Shown one piece after another: positions 8,976-17,408 of a stretch of DNA of 64,000 bases. Numbering within the stretch: position 1 is the first letter of the stretch; every line of letters starts with the position of its first letter. Under the pieces are notes generated by a model, which saw nothing but the letters and a program-made list of their open reading frames with translations, did no database searches and had not been told where the DNA came from. This DNA comes from Acidobacteriota bacterium (GTDB taxonomy: Bacteria > Acidobacteriota > Terriglobia > Terriglobales > Acidobacteriaceae): NCBI GenBank assembly GCA_013289795.1, contig JABCZH010000002.1:418924-482923 (forward strand). Reading direction: 5' to 3'. Position numbers and translations under genes: made by a program.

Positions 8976-9672
8976 ATGCGCCTTGTCGGAACCATTTTGC
9001 TCGCGCTGCTGAGTACCACTCTTTCTGCGCAGTCTTTGGGATTGGGTCAAAGCCGCACATTTCGCGTTCAAGGCACGATCAAGGATCCAAATGGGGCTGT
9101 GATCCGCGGCGTCCAGATAATGTTCGAGAGCGCGCTCGCGACCAAGACTACCGAGACGAACGACTCAGGCAGGTATCAGTTGGATCTTCCTTTTGGCGTT
9201 TACACAATGCAAGCGCACAGCAAGGGCTTCCGAGTCTATAATCGACCGCCGTTTTGCGTGACGTCGTCGAGCGGCATCACCTTCGACAGTCACTCTGCCC
9301 GTTGAAAAGTACGTTGATGGTGTGATCATCAGTATGTCCGGCGAACCCGCATTGCGAGATTACTACGGCGAGGAGAGTTTCCCGCTTCAATCGAGGGACT
9401 GCCAGCAATCAAGCCTTCTCGTTCGCTATGTGAAGCGTACTGCAAACAACGGCGTCTATAGTTACGCGGGTGAGAAGGACCCGTACGACGATCCTGTCTT
9501 TCTAGCGTACAACTTCTTTTCGCTACAAGCGGATCGTGTGGTGTACAACCCGAAGCGCCAGACGGTTGAGGCGAGTGGCAACGTCGTAGTCATCAAGGAA
9601 TCGGGTGCAACCGAGCACGGGGACTCCATAACCCTCAAGATCGACAACGGCCAGGCTATCCCGCTTCCATAA
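8976..9672 (+). pseudogene. Frameshifted secreted protein with carboxypeptidase-regulatory-like domain
   Basis: The first part (frame of 8976, 109 codons to a stop at 9305) has a signal peptide ending LSAQS and a CarboxypepD_reg-like beta-sandwich (GTIKDPNGAVIRGVQIMFES to SGRYQLDLPFGVYTMQAHSKGF). At about 9282-9292 the homologous continuation moves to another frame, which reads TVTLPVEKYVDGVIIS and goes on to a stop at 9672. The second half has a strand-rich LPS-transport-like pattern (RVVYNPKRQTVEASGNVVV). One base gained or two lost would explain it. The break could be a real inactivating mutation or an assembly error. Intact, it would be an exported protein of about 232 residues; function unknown. 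Confidence 0.65.
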
Positions 9673-9733
9673 TGCCGGCGTAACTTTTTTGGTTGTGTTG
9701 GATCGAATAAGGAGTAGCAACCTAAGAAACCTC

Positions 9734-10144
9734 ATGCCTGACAAGATCACCAAAACCGATGCCGAATGGAAACAGCAGCTATCCCCCGAGCAGTTCCACG
9801 TGGCCCGCAAAGCCGGGACCGAGCCAGCATTTACCGGAAAGTACTGGGACACGAAGGAAAAAGGAACGTATAACTGCGTATGCTGTGGAGCGCCGCTGTT
9901 TGAATCCGAGACAAAGTTTAATTCCGGCACTGGCTGGCCCAGTTTCTACAAGCCGGTTGATCCGGCGGCGGTCGCCGAGCATACCGACAGCACCTATGGC
10001 ATGCAGAGGACGGAAGCGCGATGCGCCAAATGCGATGCGCACTTGGGGCATGTCTTCCCCGACGGCCCTAAGCCAACCGGCCTGCGCTATTGCATGAATT
10101 CAGCTTCGCTGGATCTCAAGCCCGAGAAGCTCGAAAAGAAGTAG
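9734..10144 (+). CDS. msrB: Peptide-methionine (R)-S-oxide reductase MsrB
   Basis: The 136-residue protein has the two zinc CxxC pairs (CVCC and CAKC), the substrate signature GTGWPSF and the catalytic Cys in [10 protein letters not shown]. It reduces the R form of methionine sulfoxide, with thioredoxin as usual reductant. The start [12 protein letters not shown] at 9734 fits family N-termini; its nearest purine-rich site (AAGGAG, 9709-9714) is about 19 bases away, unusually far. The gene ends 4 bases from the convergent bactofilin gene. A TTG at 9689 in the same frame is a less likely start. Confidence 0.93.
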   Translation: MPDKITKTDAEWKQQLSPEQFHVARKAGTEPAFTGKYWDTKEKGTYNCVCCGAPLFESETKFNSGTGWPSFYKPVDPAAVAEHTDSTYGMQRTEARCAKCDAHLGHVFPDGPKPTGLRYCMNSASLDLKPEKLEKK

Positions 10145-10148
10145 GAGC

Positions 10149-10592
10149 TTACGCGCCGGCGGCAGCCGCTTTGGCTTTTTCTTTCTCTTGGGCGCGCACC
10201 TGCACCTTGCCGCTCATCACCGCGCCGTCCTCCACGCTGATGCGCTGGGTCACGACGTCGCCGACCAGCGTGCCTTCGCCACGGATGTCCAGGCGGTCAC
10301 TGCACTCGATGTTGCCGGTGACTTTGCCCATGATGACGACTTCTCTGGCGCTGATATCGGCTGTGACGCTGCCGTTGCGCCCAATAGTGACGCGGTGGTC
10401 GGCCAGTGTGATCGTGCCCTCAACTTGACCGTCGATGAAGAGCGGCTCGGCGCCACTGATGTCACCCTTAATGACCACGGAACGGCCGATAGTGGCCTGC
10501 TCCAGAGGAGCAGTCACGGTCTTTACTGGGTTGTAGGTCGGAATTGCGGTTGCGGGGAACTTCTGGGTATTGGATTGAGCTGGCTGCAACAT
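10149..10592 (-). CDS. Bactofilin (polymer-forming cytoskeletal protein)
   Basis: From the ATG at 10592 (AAGGAA 5 bases upstream) the product has 147 residues. A disordered N-terminal tail precedes a beta-helix core of short repeating turns (GRSVVIKGDISGAEPLFIDG, REVVIMGKVTGNIEC, GTLVGDVVTQRISVEDGAV), the DUF583 pattern, and a basic Ala/Lys-rich tail. Bactofilins polymerise without nucleotide and help place envelope enzymes or stalk and polar structures. A GTG 39 bases upstream would lengthen it but has no better ribosome-binding site. Confidence 0.9.
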   Translation of the reverse strand: MLQPAQSNTQKFPATAIPTYNPVKTVTAPLEQATIGRSVVIKGDISGAEPLFIDGQVEGTITLADHRVTIGRNGSVTADISAREVVIMGKVTGNIECSDRLDIRGEGTLVGDVVTQRISVEDGAVMSGKVQVRAQEKEKAKAAAAGA

Positions 10593-10754
10593 CGAGATTC
10601 CTTGTTCCGCACGGCTTTGGAGGGAGGTCACGCCTGCGGGTCAGTGGATTTGTGAGTTGACTATCGCACGCGCAGGAGAATAAGAGGAGGTTACGGAAGC
10701 CGTAGAACGGGAGATGACGGAGTCACGACTTCAACTGGACACTCTGCGCGCGGG

Positions 10755-12683
10755 CTAGTCCTGCAATGCCGCTGCTAGTTTCTCCCACTCGGTCACGCTC
10801 GTCTTCAGCGCGGCGCGATGGGTTTCCAGTGCCTGAGTGAGGCGCGCAGTCTCCTCGGCGCTGACAAAGCTTTGCAGGGAGGTCTCGTGCTCGGTGATCG
10901 CAGTTTCGGTGCGGTTGATCTCTTGCTCCAATTCGCGGACTCGCTCTTCCATCTGTTTGCGCTTGATGGGATTCAGGCGTTTCGCCTTGCTCTCGACAGC
11001 GTCTGAACCAGCGGGCTTGTTTCCGTTGGTTGGCGCAGAAGCCACTGCAAGCTGGGTATTTTCCTGCAAGCGAGCGGCACCGCCCTCTTTGCGCCAGCGA
11101 TAGTCTTCATAATTGCCGGGATAAACCTCTACCCGCCCCTCGCCAATCTCAAACACCCGCGTGGCCAGGTTGTCGATGAAGTAGCGATCATGCGAAACGA
11201 ACACCACCGTGCCGGTGTACTTCGACAACGCTTCCAGTAGAACGTCCTTGGCTCGCATGTCCAGATGGTTTGTCGGTTCGTCGAGCAGCAGAAAGTTTGC
11301 AGGATGCAACAACATGCGCAGCAGCGCGTAGCGATTGCGCTCACCGCCAGAAAGCACGCCGATGCGCTTGAAAACGTCGTCGCCGGAAAACAAAAAGCAA
11401 CCTAATAAACTGCGGAGCTCGGTTTCGCGGGATTGCGGAGAAACCCTACCCAGGTCATCCAGGATGCGCGAGTCTTGGTCGAGTTCTTTGTATTGGTCCT
11501 GCGCGAAGTAGTCGGCTTGCACGTTGTGGCCCAGCTTGTATTCTCCCTGGGTGAGATCTTCTTCGTTTGCCAGCAGCTTGATCAACGTGGATTTGCCCGC
11601 CCCATTCACTCCCACCAGCGCGATGCGGTCGCCGCGCTCGATCATGAAGTTGACCCCGTGAAAGACCTCCTTCTCACCGTAAGACTTCGCCACGCCGTCG
11701 AACTCAGCCACAATCCTGCCGCTGGCCTTGGGCTGTGGAAAGGAGAAATGAATGGTTTTCTCTTCCTCCGGCAGCTCAATACGCTCTATCTTTCCCAGTT
11801 CCTTGATGCGGCTCTGCACCTGCTTCGCCTTGGTCGCCTGATATCGAAAGCGGTTGATGAACACTTCCAACTGCTCAATCCGCTCCCGTTGGTTGCGATA
11901 AGCCGCGTCGAGTTGTTCCCGCCGCTGCGTTTTCTGGGCCAGATACTTTTCATAGTTGCCGGGATAGAAATAAATTCGTTTATTCCAGATTTCGACGATC
12001 TTGTTCACGGTGACGTCGAGAAAGTAGCGGTCATGCGAGATCAAAATGAAGGTATAGGGATAGCTGGTCAGATATTCTTCCAGCCAATTGCGCGCTTCGA
12101 GATCGAGGTGATTAGTTGGCTCGTCGAGCAGCAACAGGTTCGGCTTCTGCAGCAAAAGTTTGGCAAGGGCGATGCGCATCTGCCAGCCCCCGGAGAATTC
12201 CTCGGTCTGCCGCTGCCAGTCTTCTTTGCTAAAGCCCAACCCCATGAGAACGCTGCCAACCTGCGCCTCGATGGCATATCCGTCTCGCGCGCGGAACTCG
12301 TGCTCGATTCGCTGATAGCGCTCGGCCACCTGCGAATAATCGGGAGACGCGTGGTCCAACTCAGACATGCGCCCGGTCAGGTCTTCCATCTCCTGCTCCA
12401 TGGCGCGCAGTTTGGAAAACACCGACATGCACTCGGCGAATACAGACCGGCCAGAGAGTGCCAGCCCGTCCTGCGGAAGATAGCCTGCGCTGATGCCTTT
12501 GGCTGTGCTCAGGGCACCGTAGTCGAGCGTTTCCATCTCGGCGAGGATCTTCAACAGCGTGGATTTCCCAGTGCCGTTCGCTCCCACCAGACCCACACGG
12601 TCGTGGTTGGTGATCAGCCAGTCCACTCCCTCAAACAGGAGCTTGTGGCCATAGCGTTTTCCGGCGGCTGAGAGCTGAATCAT
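10755..12683 (-). CDS. ABC-F family ATPase (Uup/EttA-like)
   Basis: The 642-residue protein has two ABC domains and no membrane segments. Domain 1 has Walker A GANGTGKS, signature FSGGW and LLLLDEPTNHLD; domain 2 has GVNGAGKS, LSGGERNR and LLLDEPTNHLD. The linker between them is the charged helical P-site tRNA-interaction region (QRREQLDAAYRNQRERIEQL), and the C-terminus is a coiled coil, as in Uup. ABC-F proteins act on the ribosome to resolve stalls or give antibiotic resistance; nothing here marks it as a resistance type. It follows murG but is separated by an inverted-repeat element, so it is likely a separate unit. Confidence 0.92.
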   Translation of the reverse strand: MIQLSAAGKRYGHKLLFEGVDWLITNHDRVGLVGANGTGKSTLLKILAEMETLDYGALSTAKGISAGYLPQDGLALSGRSVFAECMSVFSKLRAMEQEMEDLTGRMSELDHASPDYSQVAERYQRIEHEFRARDGYAIEAQVGSVLMGLGFSKEDWQRQTEEFSGGWQMRIALAKLLLQKPNLLLLDEPTNHLDLEARNWLEEYLTSYPYTFILISHDRYFLDVTVNKIVEIWNKRIYFYPGNYEKYLAQKTQRREQLDAAYRNQRERIEQLEVFINRFRYQATKAKQVQSRIKELGKIERIELPEEEKTIHFSFPQPKASGRIVAEFDGVAKSYGEKEVFHGVNFMIERGDRIALVGVNGAGKSTLIKLLANEEDLTQGEYKLGHNVQADYFAQDQYKELDQDSRILDDLGRVSPQSRETELRSLLGCFLFSGDDVFKRIGVLSGGERNRYALLRMLLHPANFLLLDEPTNHLDMRAKDVLLEALSKYTGTVVFVSHDRYFIDNLATRVFEIGEGRVEVYPGNYEDYRWRKEGGAARLQENTQLAVASAPTNGNKPAGSDAVESKAKRLNPIKRKQMEERVRELEQEINRTETAITEHETSLQSFVSAEETARLTQALETHRAALKTSVTEWEKLAAALQD

Positions 12684-12711
12684 GGGCTACTTCAATCGTC
12701 TCATAAAAGCT

Positions 12712-12792
12712 TTAACCACAGAGGACACGGGGTCACACAGAGGGGGCGTGGATTAGCGTTCCCCTGTGCGCCTCTGTGTCCTCTGTGGTTAA
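12712..12792. repeat. Inverted-repeat element, 'CCACAGAGGACAC' family
   Basis: A perfect 17-bp inverted repeat (12712-12728 with 12776-12792) whose arms continue as imperfect pairing (CACACAGAGG / CCTCTGTG) round a short loop. The murG stop codon (12789-12791) lies inside the right arm. No T-tract follows, so it is not a standard terminator. Related sequence appears at 17320-17406 and 56403-56435. Confidence 0.75.
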
Positions 12793-13853
12793 GGTTTGCG
12801 CGCCGCCAACCTGGCCGCCATCGACGCGATGTCCCGGGCAGCGTTGGGGTGGGACAGCTTGCGGGCTGCCTCCGCCATTCTCTTCAGCCTTGACGCATCC
12901 GCCAGGAGCGAAAATACGGTCTCGACCAGAGTCTCACGGGTAAGCTTGGTTTCTTCCAGCATGACCGCCGCTCCAGCGCGTTCGAGAGCTTCAGCATTAC
13001 GTTTCTGATGATCGTCGGCGGCGCGGGGAAAAGGAACGAATACCGCCGGCTTCCCTGCCGCCGTAATTTCGGCGACCGTGCTGGCTCCGGAGCGGCAAAT
13101 CAACAGGCTCGCCCTCGCGAAGGCTCCAGGCATGTCGTCGATAAAATGGTGAGCTTCCACCGCTCCGCCCAGCTTCGCGTACGCAGCTTGTACATCGTTG
13201 AAGTCACGCTCACCAGTTTGGTGGACGATCCGCAGCCCGGGGACCCGCAGTAGCAATTTTCCGGCAGAATCCATCATCACCCGATTAATTGCGTGTGCTC
13301 CCTGGCTCCCGCCGAAGACCAGGACCGTGGGAGTCGCGGGTTCGCTGGCGATATGAAAGAATGCCTCGCGCACCGGCACTCCCGTGACTTCGCAGCGGCG
13401 AAAGTATCTTCCAGTTTCCTCGAAATGCACCGCCGCACCTGAGACGAACCGGGCCACCACCCGATTGGCAAAGCCGGGGACGAAATTCGGCTCGAATACC
13501 AGCGTCGGAATCCGCATGAGCACTGCGGCCAGCATTCCCGGTCCGGAGGCGTATCCACCCACACCGATGACAACATCTGGGTGAAACTCGCGAAAGATCC
13601 GCCGCGCTTCCCAGACCGATCGTGGCAGATCAGAGAACGTCCGTAGGCGTGTGGCTAGGCTGACATTCTTGAGCGCGCCTACTTGCACTAAGCGCAAGGG
13701 GAATCCAGCCGCGGGAACCAGGCGGTTCTCAATCCCACGCGCCGTACCAATGAACAGAGTCTCGGCGTTGTACTCTTTCTGAAGTTGCTGTGCGATGGCA
13801 AGGGCGGGAATCACGTGCCCTCCCGTCCCGCCTCCCGCCAGAATAGCCCGCAT
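12789..13853 (-). CDS. murG: UDP-GlcNAc:lipid I N-acetylglucosaminyltransferase MurG
   Basis: The 354-residue GT-B glycosyltransferase starts with [21 protein letters not shown], the glycine-rich loop of MurG, and has [14 protein letters not shown] and [20 protein letters not shown], which bind UDP-GlcNAc in the C-terminal domain. It makes lipid II from lipid I on the inner face of the membrane. It is the last dcw gene here: murC, murB/ddl, ftsQ, ftsA and ftsZ do not follow. The stop codon lies inside an inverted repeat. Confidence 0.97.
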   Translation of the reverse strand: MRAILAGGGTGGHVIPALAIAQQLQKEYNAETLFIGTARGIENRLVPAAGFPLRLVQVGALKNVSLATRLRTFSDLPRSVWEARRIFREFHPDVVIGVGGYASGPGMLAAVLMRIPTLVFEPNFVPGFANRVVARFVSGAAVHFEETGRYFRRCEVTGVPVREAFFHIASEPATPTVLVFGGSQGAHAINRVMMDSAGKLLLRVPGLRIVHQTGERDFNDVQAAYAKLGGAVEAHHFIDDMPGAFARASLLICRSGASTVAEITAAGKPAVFVPFPRAADDHQKRNAEALERAGAAVMLEETKLTRETLVETVFSLLADASRLKRMAEAARKLSHPNAARDIASMAARLAARKP

Positions 13854-13922
13854 GCAGTGACTATAAACCGGAAGCTAGGACACGTGGGCCGGGCCAGGTT
13901 GACACTTCAGGGGCGGGTGTTC

Positions 13923-15014
13923 TCACTCCGCTTGTTTCGAGATATTCAGCAGCACACCCACGCTCGCCAACGCAAACAACAACGAAGAACCGCCATAAGA
14001 GACGAACGGCAGCGGGATTCCCTTGGTCGGCATCAGGCCCAGCACCACACTGATATTGATGAACGCCTGTACTACGATCATGCTGGTGATGCCGACCGCA
14101 AGCAGGCGTCCGAACATGTCGTGGGTTCGCAAAGCGGTGCGAGTGCCGCGCCACAAGAACACGGCAAACAGCATCACGATGATCAAAGATCCCACCAGCC
14201 CCAGTTCTTCCGCCGTTACCGCGAAGATGAAGTCCGTGTGAGGCTCCGGCAAATAGAAAAGCTTTTGCTTGCCTTCCATCAAACCGACGCCGGTGATGCC
14301 GCCCGTGCTCACCGCAATCAACGACTGGATGATGTGAAAACCGCGGCCCTGTGGGTCAGAATATGGATTCAGAAATGCCAGCATGCGGTCGCGGCGCCAG
14401 GCCACGTGGAAGATCAGGAAATACAACGGTAACAACGAAACCAGAAAGCCGTAGCCTAGGTAGCGCATCTCCATGCCGGCGACGAACAGAACGCAGCCGG
14501 TGATGGCGGCGCAGGCAATGGCGGTACCCAGGTCGGGTTGGGCCACGATCAGGCCGATGAAAATGAGAGTCGGCACCACCGCGGGCAAGATGGTATTGCG
14601 CCAATCGCTGATCGCCTTGGTGCGGTCCGCGAGAAAGAATGCCAGAAACAAGATGAGCGCGGGCTTGGCCATTTCCGAAGGCTGGAAGGAGAGCGGGCCC
14701 CAGTGCATCCAGCGATGAGTGTGATGAGCGCGGTCGAGGAAGAAGACCGAAATCAACATCAGGGTAGTGATGCCCAACAACGAAAAAACCACAGCCGGGT
14801 GCTTGTAGCGGCGATAGTCGATCTTCATCCCGGCAACCATCAGCAGAAGCCCGGCGGCGGCCCAGCCCAGTTGCTTGAACAGAAACACATAGGCCGACCC
14901 ATAGCGCTCCTTGGCCATGACCGCGGAAGCGCTGAACACCATGACCAGACCCACGAAGATCAGAAACAGGGTCACGGCGAACAGCCAACCATCGACGCTG
15001 ACTCGCTTTGCCAT
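13923..15014 (-). CDS. ftsW: FtsW, SEDS-family peptidoglycan glycosyltransferase
   Basis: The 363-residue integral membrane protein has about ten hydrophobic helices and the SEDS signatures SFQPSEMAKPA and GIPLPFVSYGGSSLL. FtsW polymerises lipid II at the septum together with the division transpeptidase (gene at 21538-23718). It is separated from murG by 69 bases. The upstream neighbour in the operon, murD, is displaced by about 0.9 kb because a gene on the opposite strand sits between them. Confidence 0.95.
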   Translation of the reverse strand: MAKRVSVDGWLFAVTLFLIFVGLVMVFSASAVMAKERYGSAYVFLFKQLGWAAAGLLLMVAGMKIDYRRYKHPAVVFSLLGITTLMLISVFFLDRAHHTHRWMHWGPLSFQPSEMAKPALILFLAFFLADRTKAISDWRNTILPAVVPTLIFIGLIVAQPDLGTAIACAAITGCVLFVAGMEMRYLGYGFLVSLLPLYFLIFHVAWRRDRMLAFLNPYSDPQGRGFHIIQSLIAVSTGGITGVGLMEGKQKLFYLPEPHTDFIFAVTAEELGLVGSLIIVMLFAVFLWRGTRTALRTHDMFGRLLAVGITSMIVVQAFINISVVLGLMPTKGIPLPFVSYGGSSLLFALASVGVLLNISKQAE

Positions 15015-15151
15015 GAGATTTCATTGCACCACGGGGAAGGGCCGAGGGGAGGATTCTTGTTGAGGATTCCCGTGAAAACAGGTGACTCTCTTGGTACGCG
15101 ACCCGAGATATAGTTGTGAGGGCTGAGAATCGACGACGGGACAGGCTGTAC

Positions 15152-15940
15152 ATGCACCTCACGGTTGTGGCGAAATCGGACGAACCTCCCATCAAAGCGC
15201 AGCGTGTAGCCGACGCGAACCGGGTCGTAGAGCATTTCGGTGACCGGATTTTCGATCTGCGACTGCTATGTTTCTTCGATGATCAGGACTGGCAATCGAT
15301 AAGGGATCAGTGCAAATGGAACCGAGGCCTCTTCACCTTATGCAAGAGGCGACATTTGTTCCCCCAGTGGGGAGAGTGGCCAGGATACTTGCAAGAACTG
15401 GTTGTCGAGACTGATCTCGTTTCATGGCGACCCAAGTATCTTTTTGACGGTGTGATCTATCTGCATGGAAGCACCAGCGCAGATCAGCACGGCTTAATTA
15501 TGACGTTTGCACACGAGTTGCAGCATTCCATTCAGTACGCGAACGTGAGAAGGTTGTGGGCCGAGAACACACTACTAAACAATCTCCCTGAGGAGGTCTT
15601 TAGACCTCTAGGGCTGATGACATTCGACCTCCCGATCGAACGAGAAGCCAGGATCATCTCCAAACAAGTTGCCGAGACGCTTTGCGGCCCGGACGTCATC
15701 AGTCAATACATCAAGAAGAAAATTGCAGAAGCAACCTACGAACATGACAAGCTGGACTGGCAATTTGTGAGCACCCTAGGTCCGTCAACTCCATGCGACT
15801 TGGCAGCCGATACCCATTCGCTTTTTAAGAAATTCAGACACTGTCGGGCGCAGTTTGAGGAGGTGCTTAAGGAGTGGCACGACGACGAAGACTTCAAAGA
15901 CATTGATTTGGATACCCTTCTTGACGGGACGAATCAATGA
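15152..15940 (+). CDS. Putative HExxH zinc protease-like protein inside the dcw cluster
   Basis: From ATG 15152 it has 262 residues, with GGGACAGG-like purines just upstream; a GTG at 15116 is an alternative. There is no signal peptide. AHELQHSIQ gives HExxH at H121-H125, and about 40 residues on IEREARII (E163-R164-E165-A166) resembles the third-ligand segment of IrrE/ImmA-like gluzincins. I do not recognise the family. It is rich in Trp, Cys and charged residues and looks less GC-rich than the neighbouring mur genes. It runs against the dcw operon and its stop overlaps that of murD by 7 bases tail to tail. Codon usage and position suggest later insertion. It may be a cytoplasmic protease or a domain using the fold for another purpose. 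Confidence 0.6.
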   Translation: MHLTVVAKSDEPPIKAQRVADANRVVEHFGDRIFDLRLLCFFDDQDWQSIRDQCKWNRGLFTLCKRRHLFPQWGEWPGYLQELVVETDLVSWRPKYLFDGVIYLHGSTSADQHGLIMTFAHELQHSIQYANVRRLWAENTLLNNLPEEVFRPLGLMTFDLPIEREARIISKQVAETLCGPDVISQYIKKKIAEATYEHDKLDWQFVSTLGPSTPCDLAADTHSLFKKFRHCRAQFEEVLKEWHDDEDFKDIDLDTLLDGTNQ

Positions 15941-17310
15941 CCTGTCTCCTTCTGCTTTTCCGCTGCCATCGCTTTCACCGCTTCCTTGAAGACCTTGCCC
16001 CGATGCTCGTAGCTGCGAAACTGGTCGAAGCTGGCGCAGGCGGGAGCCAGCAGCACGATGTCCCCAGGCTGGGCTGACTCCGCGGCGCGCTCGATGGCGT
16101 TCTCAAGAGTCTCAGCAGAGACGATCTCTGCCGCTCCCTTGATTTGGGACTCGATTTTCGCGGCCGCCGCGCCGATGGTGTAAACCCGTTTTACCCGCTG
16201 CCGCAGCAGACCGTTAAGGACGCTGTAGTCGCTGCCTTTGTCCTTTCCGCCGAGAATCAGATGAATATTCGCGGGGAAAGATTCCAGCGCCTTGATGGTG
16301 GCGTCCACGTTGGTAGCTTTGGAATCGTTGAAGTATTCCACGCCACGTACGGTGGCAACGTACTCGAGCCGGTGTTCCACCGCTCTAAAACTGGCGACTG
16401 CCTTGCGAATCGGTCCGGCTTCGACCCCGCTCAGCGCGCCCACACACACAGCCGCCAGGACATTTTCTACATTGTGGGCGCCCTTTAGCGGGATCTCCGA
16501 CAGCAGCATGATTTCCCGCTGACCCTTTGAGTCGCGAAATAGAATCTGACCTTCGCGAACGTAAGCCCCATGCTTCACTTCTTTCTTCCGGCTGAACCAG
16601 AAGACGCCTGCTTTCGTCCTCGTCGCCATCTCAACGCAGGTGGGATCGTCGGCGTTTAGTACCGCGAAATCGTCCGCCTTTTGGTTCTCAAAGATGCGGG
16701 CCTTGGCGTCGGTGTAGGTAGCAAACGTGCGATGGCGGTCGAGATGGTCTGGAGTCACGTTGAGCACCACGGCAATCCTCGGATGAAACGTCTGAATGGT
16801 CTCCAACTGAAAACTCGAGACCTCGAGGACCGCAACGGTCTGGTTCGACGCTCGCTCCACCAGTGAAATCGCAGGCGTCCCTATGTTGCCGCCGACCACG
16901 GTGGATAGTCCGCCAGCCGCCAGGATTTCCCCCGCCAGAGTCGTCGTCGTGGTTTTTCCATTCGAGCCGGTGATGGCGACGATCTCTCCGGGAAAGAATT
17001 CTGCCGCCAATTCGATTTCGCCGATGACCTGCTCACCCAGGGCACGAGCCTGAACCAGCGGCGGCGCATCTACCGGCACACCCGGGCTGACCACGATCAG
17101 ATCCTGCCCCCGAAACGTCCTCTCCCCGTGCCCGCCTGTCTCGACCGCAATTCCTTGATCAAGCAGCACGGGAATCTCGTTCTTGAGTTCATCTTGCGGT
17201 TTTGTGTCGGAGACGGTGACACGAGCCCCGTGAGCTTTCAAAAAAAGCGCCGAGGCTACGCCGGACTTTCCCAGTCCCACCACCAGCACGCGTTTGTTGG
17301 TGACGTCCAT
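15934..17310 (-). CDS. murD: UDP-N-acetylmuramoyl-L-alanine--D-glutamate ligase MurD
   Basis: The 458-residue Mur ligase has an N-terminal Rossmann domain (VLVVGLGKSGVASALFLKAHG) for UDP-MurNAc-Ala, the ATP P-loop AITGSNGKTTTTTL, the central VLNVTPDHLDRH and the C-terminal FNDSKATN and LILGGKDKGSDY motifs. It adds D-Glu to UDP-MurNAc-L-Ala in the cytoplasm. The gene lies downstream of mraY after an inverted-repeat element and overlaps the convergent HExxH gene by 7 bases. Confidence 0.97.
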   Translation of the reverse strand: MDVTNKRVLVVGLGKSGVASALFLKAHGARVTVSDTKPQDELKNEIPVLLDQGIAVETGGHGERTFRGQDLIVVSPGVPVDAPPLVQARALGEQVIGEIELAAEFFPGEIVAITGSNGKTTTTTLAGEILAAGGLSTVVGGNIGTPAISLVERASNQTVAVLEVSSFQLETIQTFHPRIAVVLNVTPDHLDRHRTFATYTDAKARIFENQKADDFAVLNADDPTCVEMATRTKAGVFWFSRKKEVKHGAYVREGQILFRDSKGQREIMLLSEIPLKGAHNVENVLAAVCVGALSGVEAGPIRKAVASFRAVEHRLEYVATVRGVEYFNDSKATNVDATIKALESFPANIHLILGGKDKGSDYSVLNGLLRQRVKRVYTIGAAAAKIESQIKGAAEIVSAETLENAIERAAESAQPGDIVLLAPACASFDQFRSYEHRGKVFKEAVKAMAAEKQKETGH

Positions 17311-17319
17311 AAGAACTTC

Positions 17320-17406
17320 ATTTCACTCTAGAGTCACAGAGAACGCCACGCCAAGACCAGTTCCTACACGAGATTTCTCCGCGACTCTGTGTCTCTGTGG
17401 TGAAAA
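17320..17406. repeat. Inverted-repeat element, 'CACAGAGACACAGAG' family
   Basis: The left arm (about 17320-17345) and right arm (about 17381-17406) pair imperfectly (TTTCAC, AGAG, CACAGAG blocks in the same order on opposite strands). It fills the gap between murD and mraY and ends 2 bases from the mraY stop. It is a relative of the element at 12712-12792. Confidence 0.65.
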
Positions 17407-17408
17407 GA

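Noticed and set aside
9280..9300. Programmed ribosomal frameshift
   Set aside because: No slippery heptamer or following pseudoknot is visible; simple indel is more likely.
11433..12671. Open frame of 412 codons antisense to the ABC-F gene
   Set aside because: Antisense to a clear gene with two complete ATPase domains; no domain and unnatural composition.
12712..12792. Rho-independent terminator of murG
   Set aside because: Long stem but no T-tract; the same family lies inside the operon at 17320-17406.
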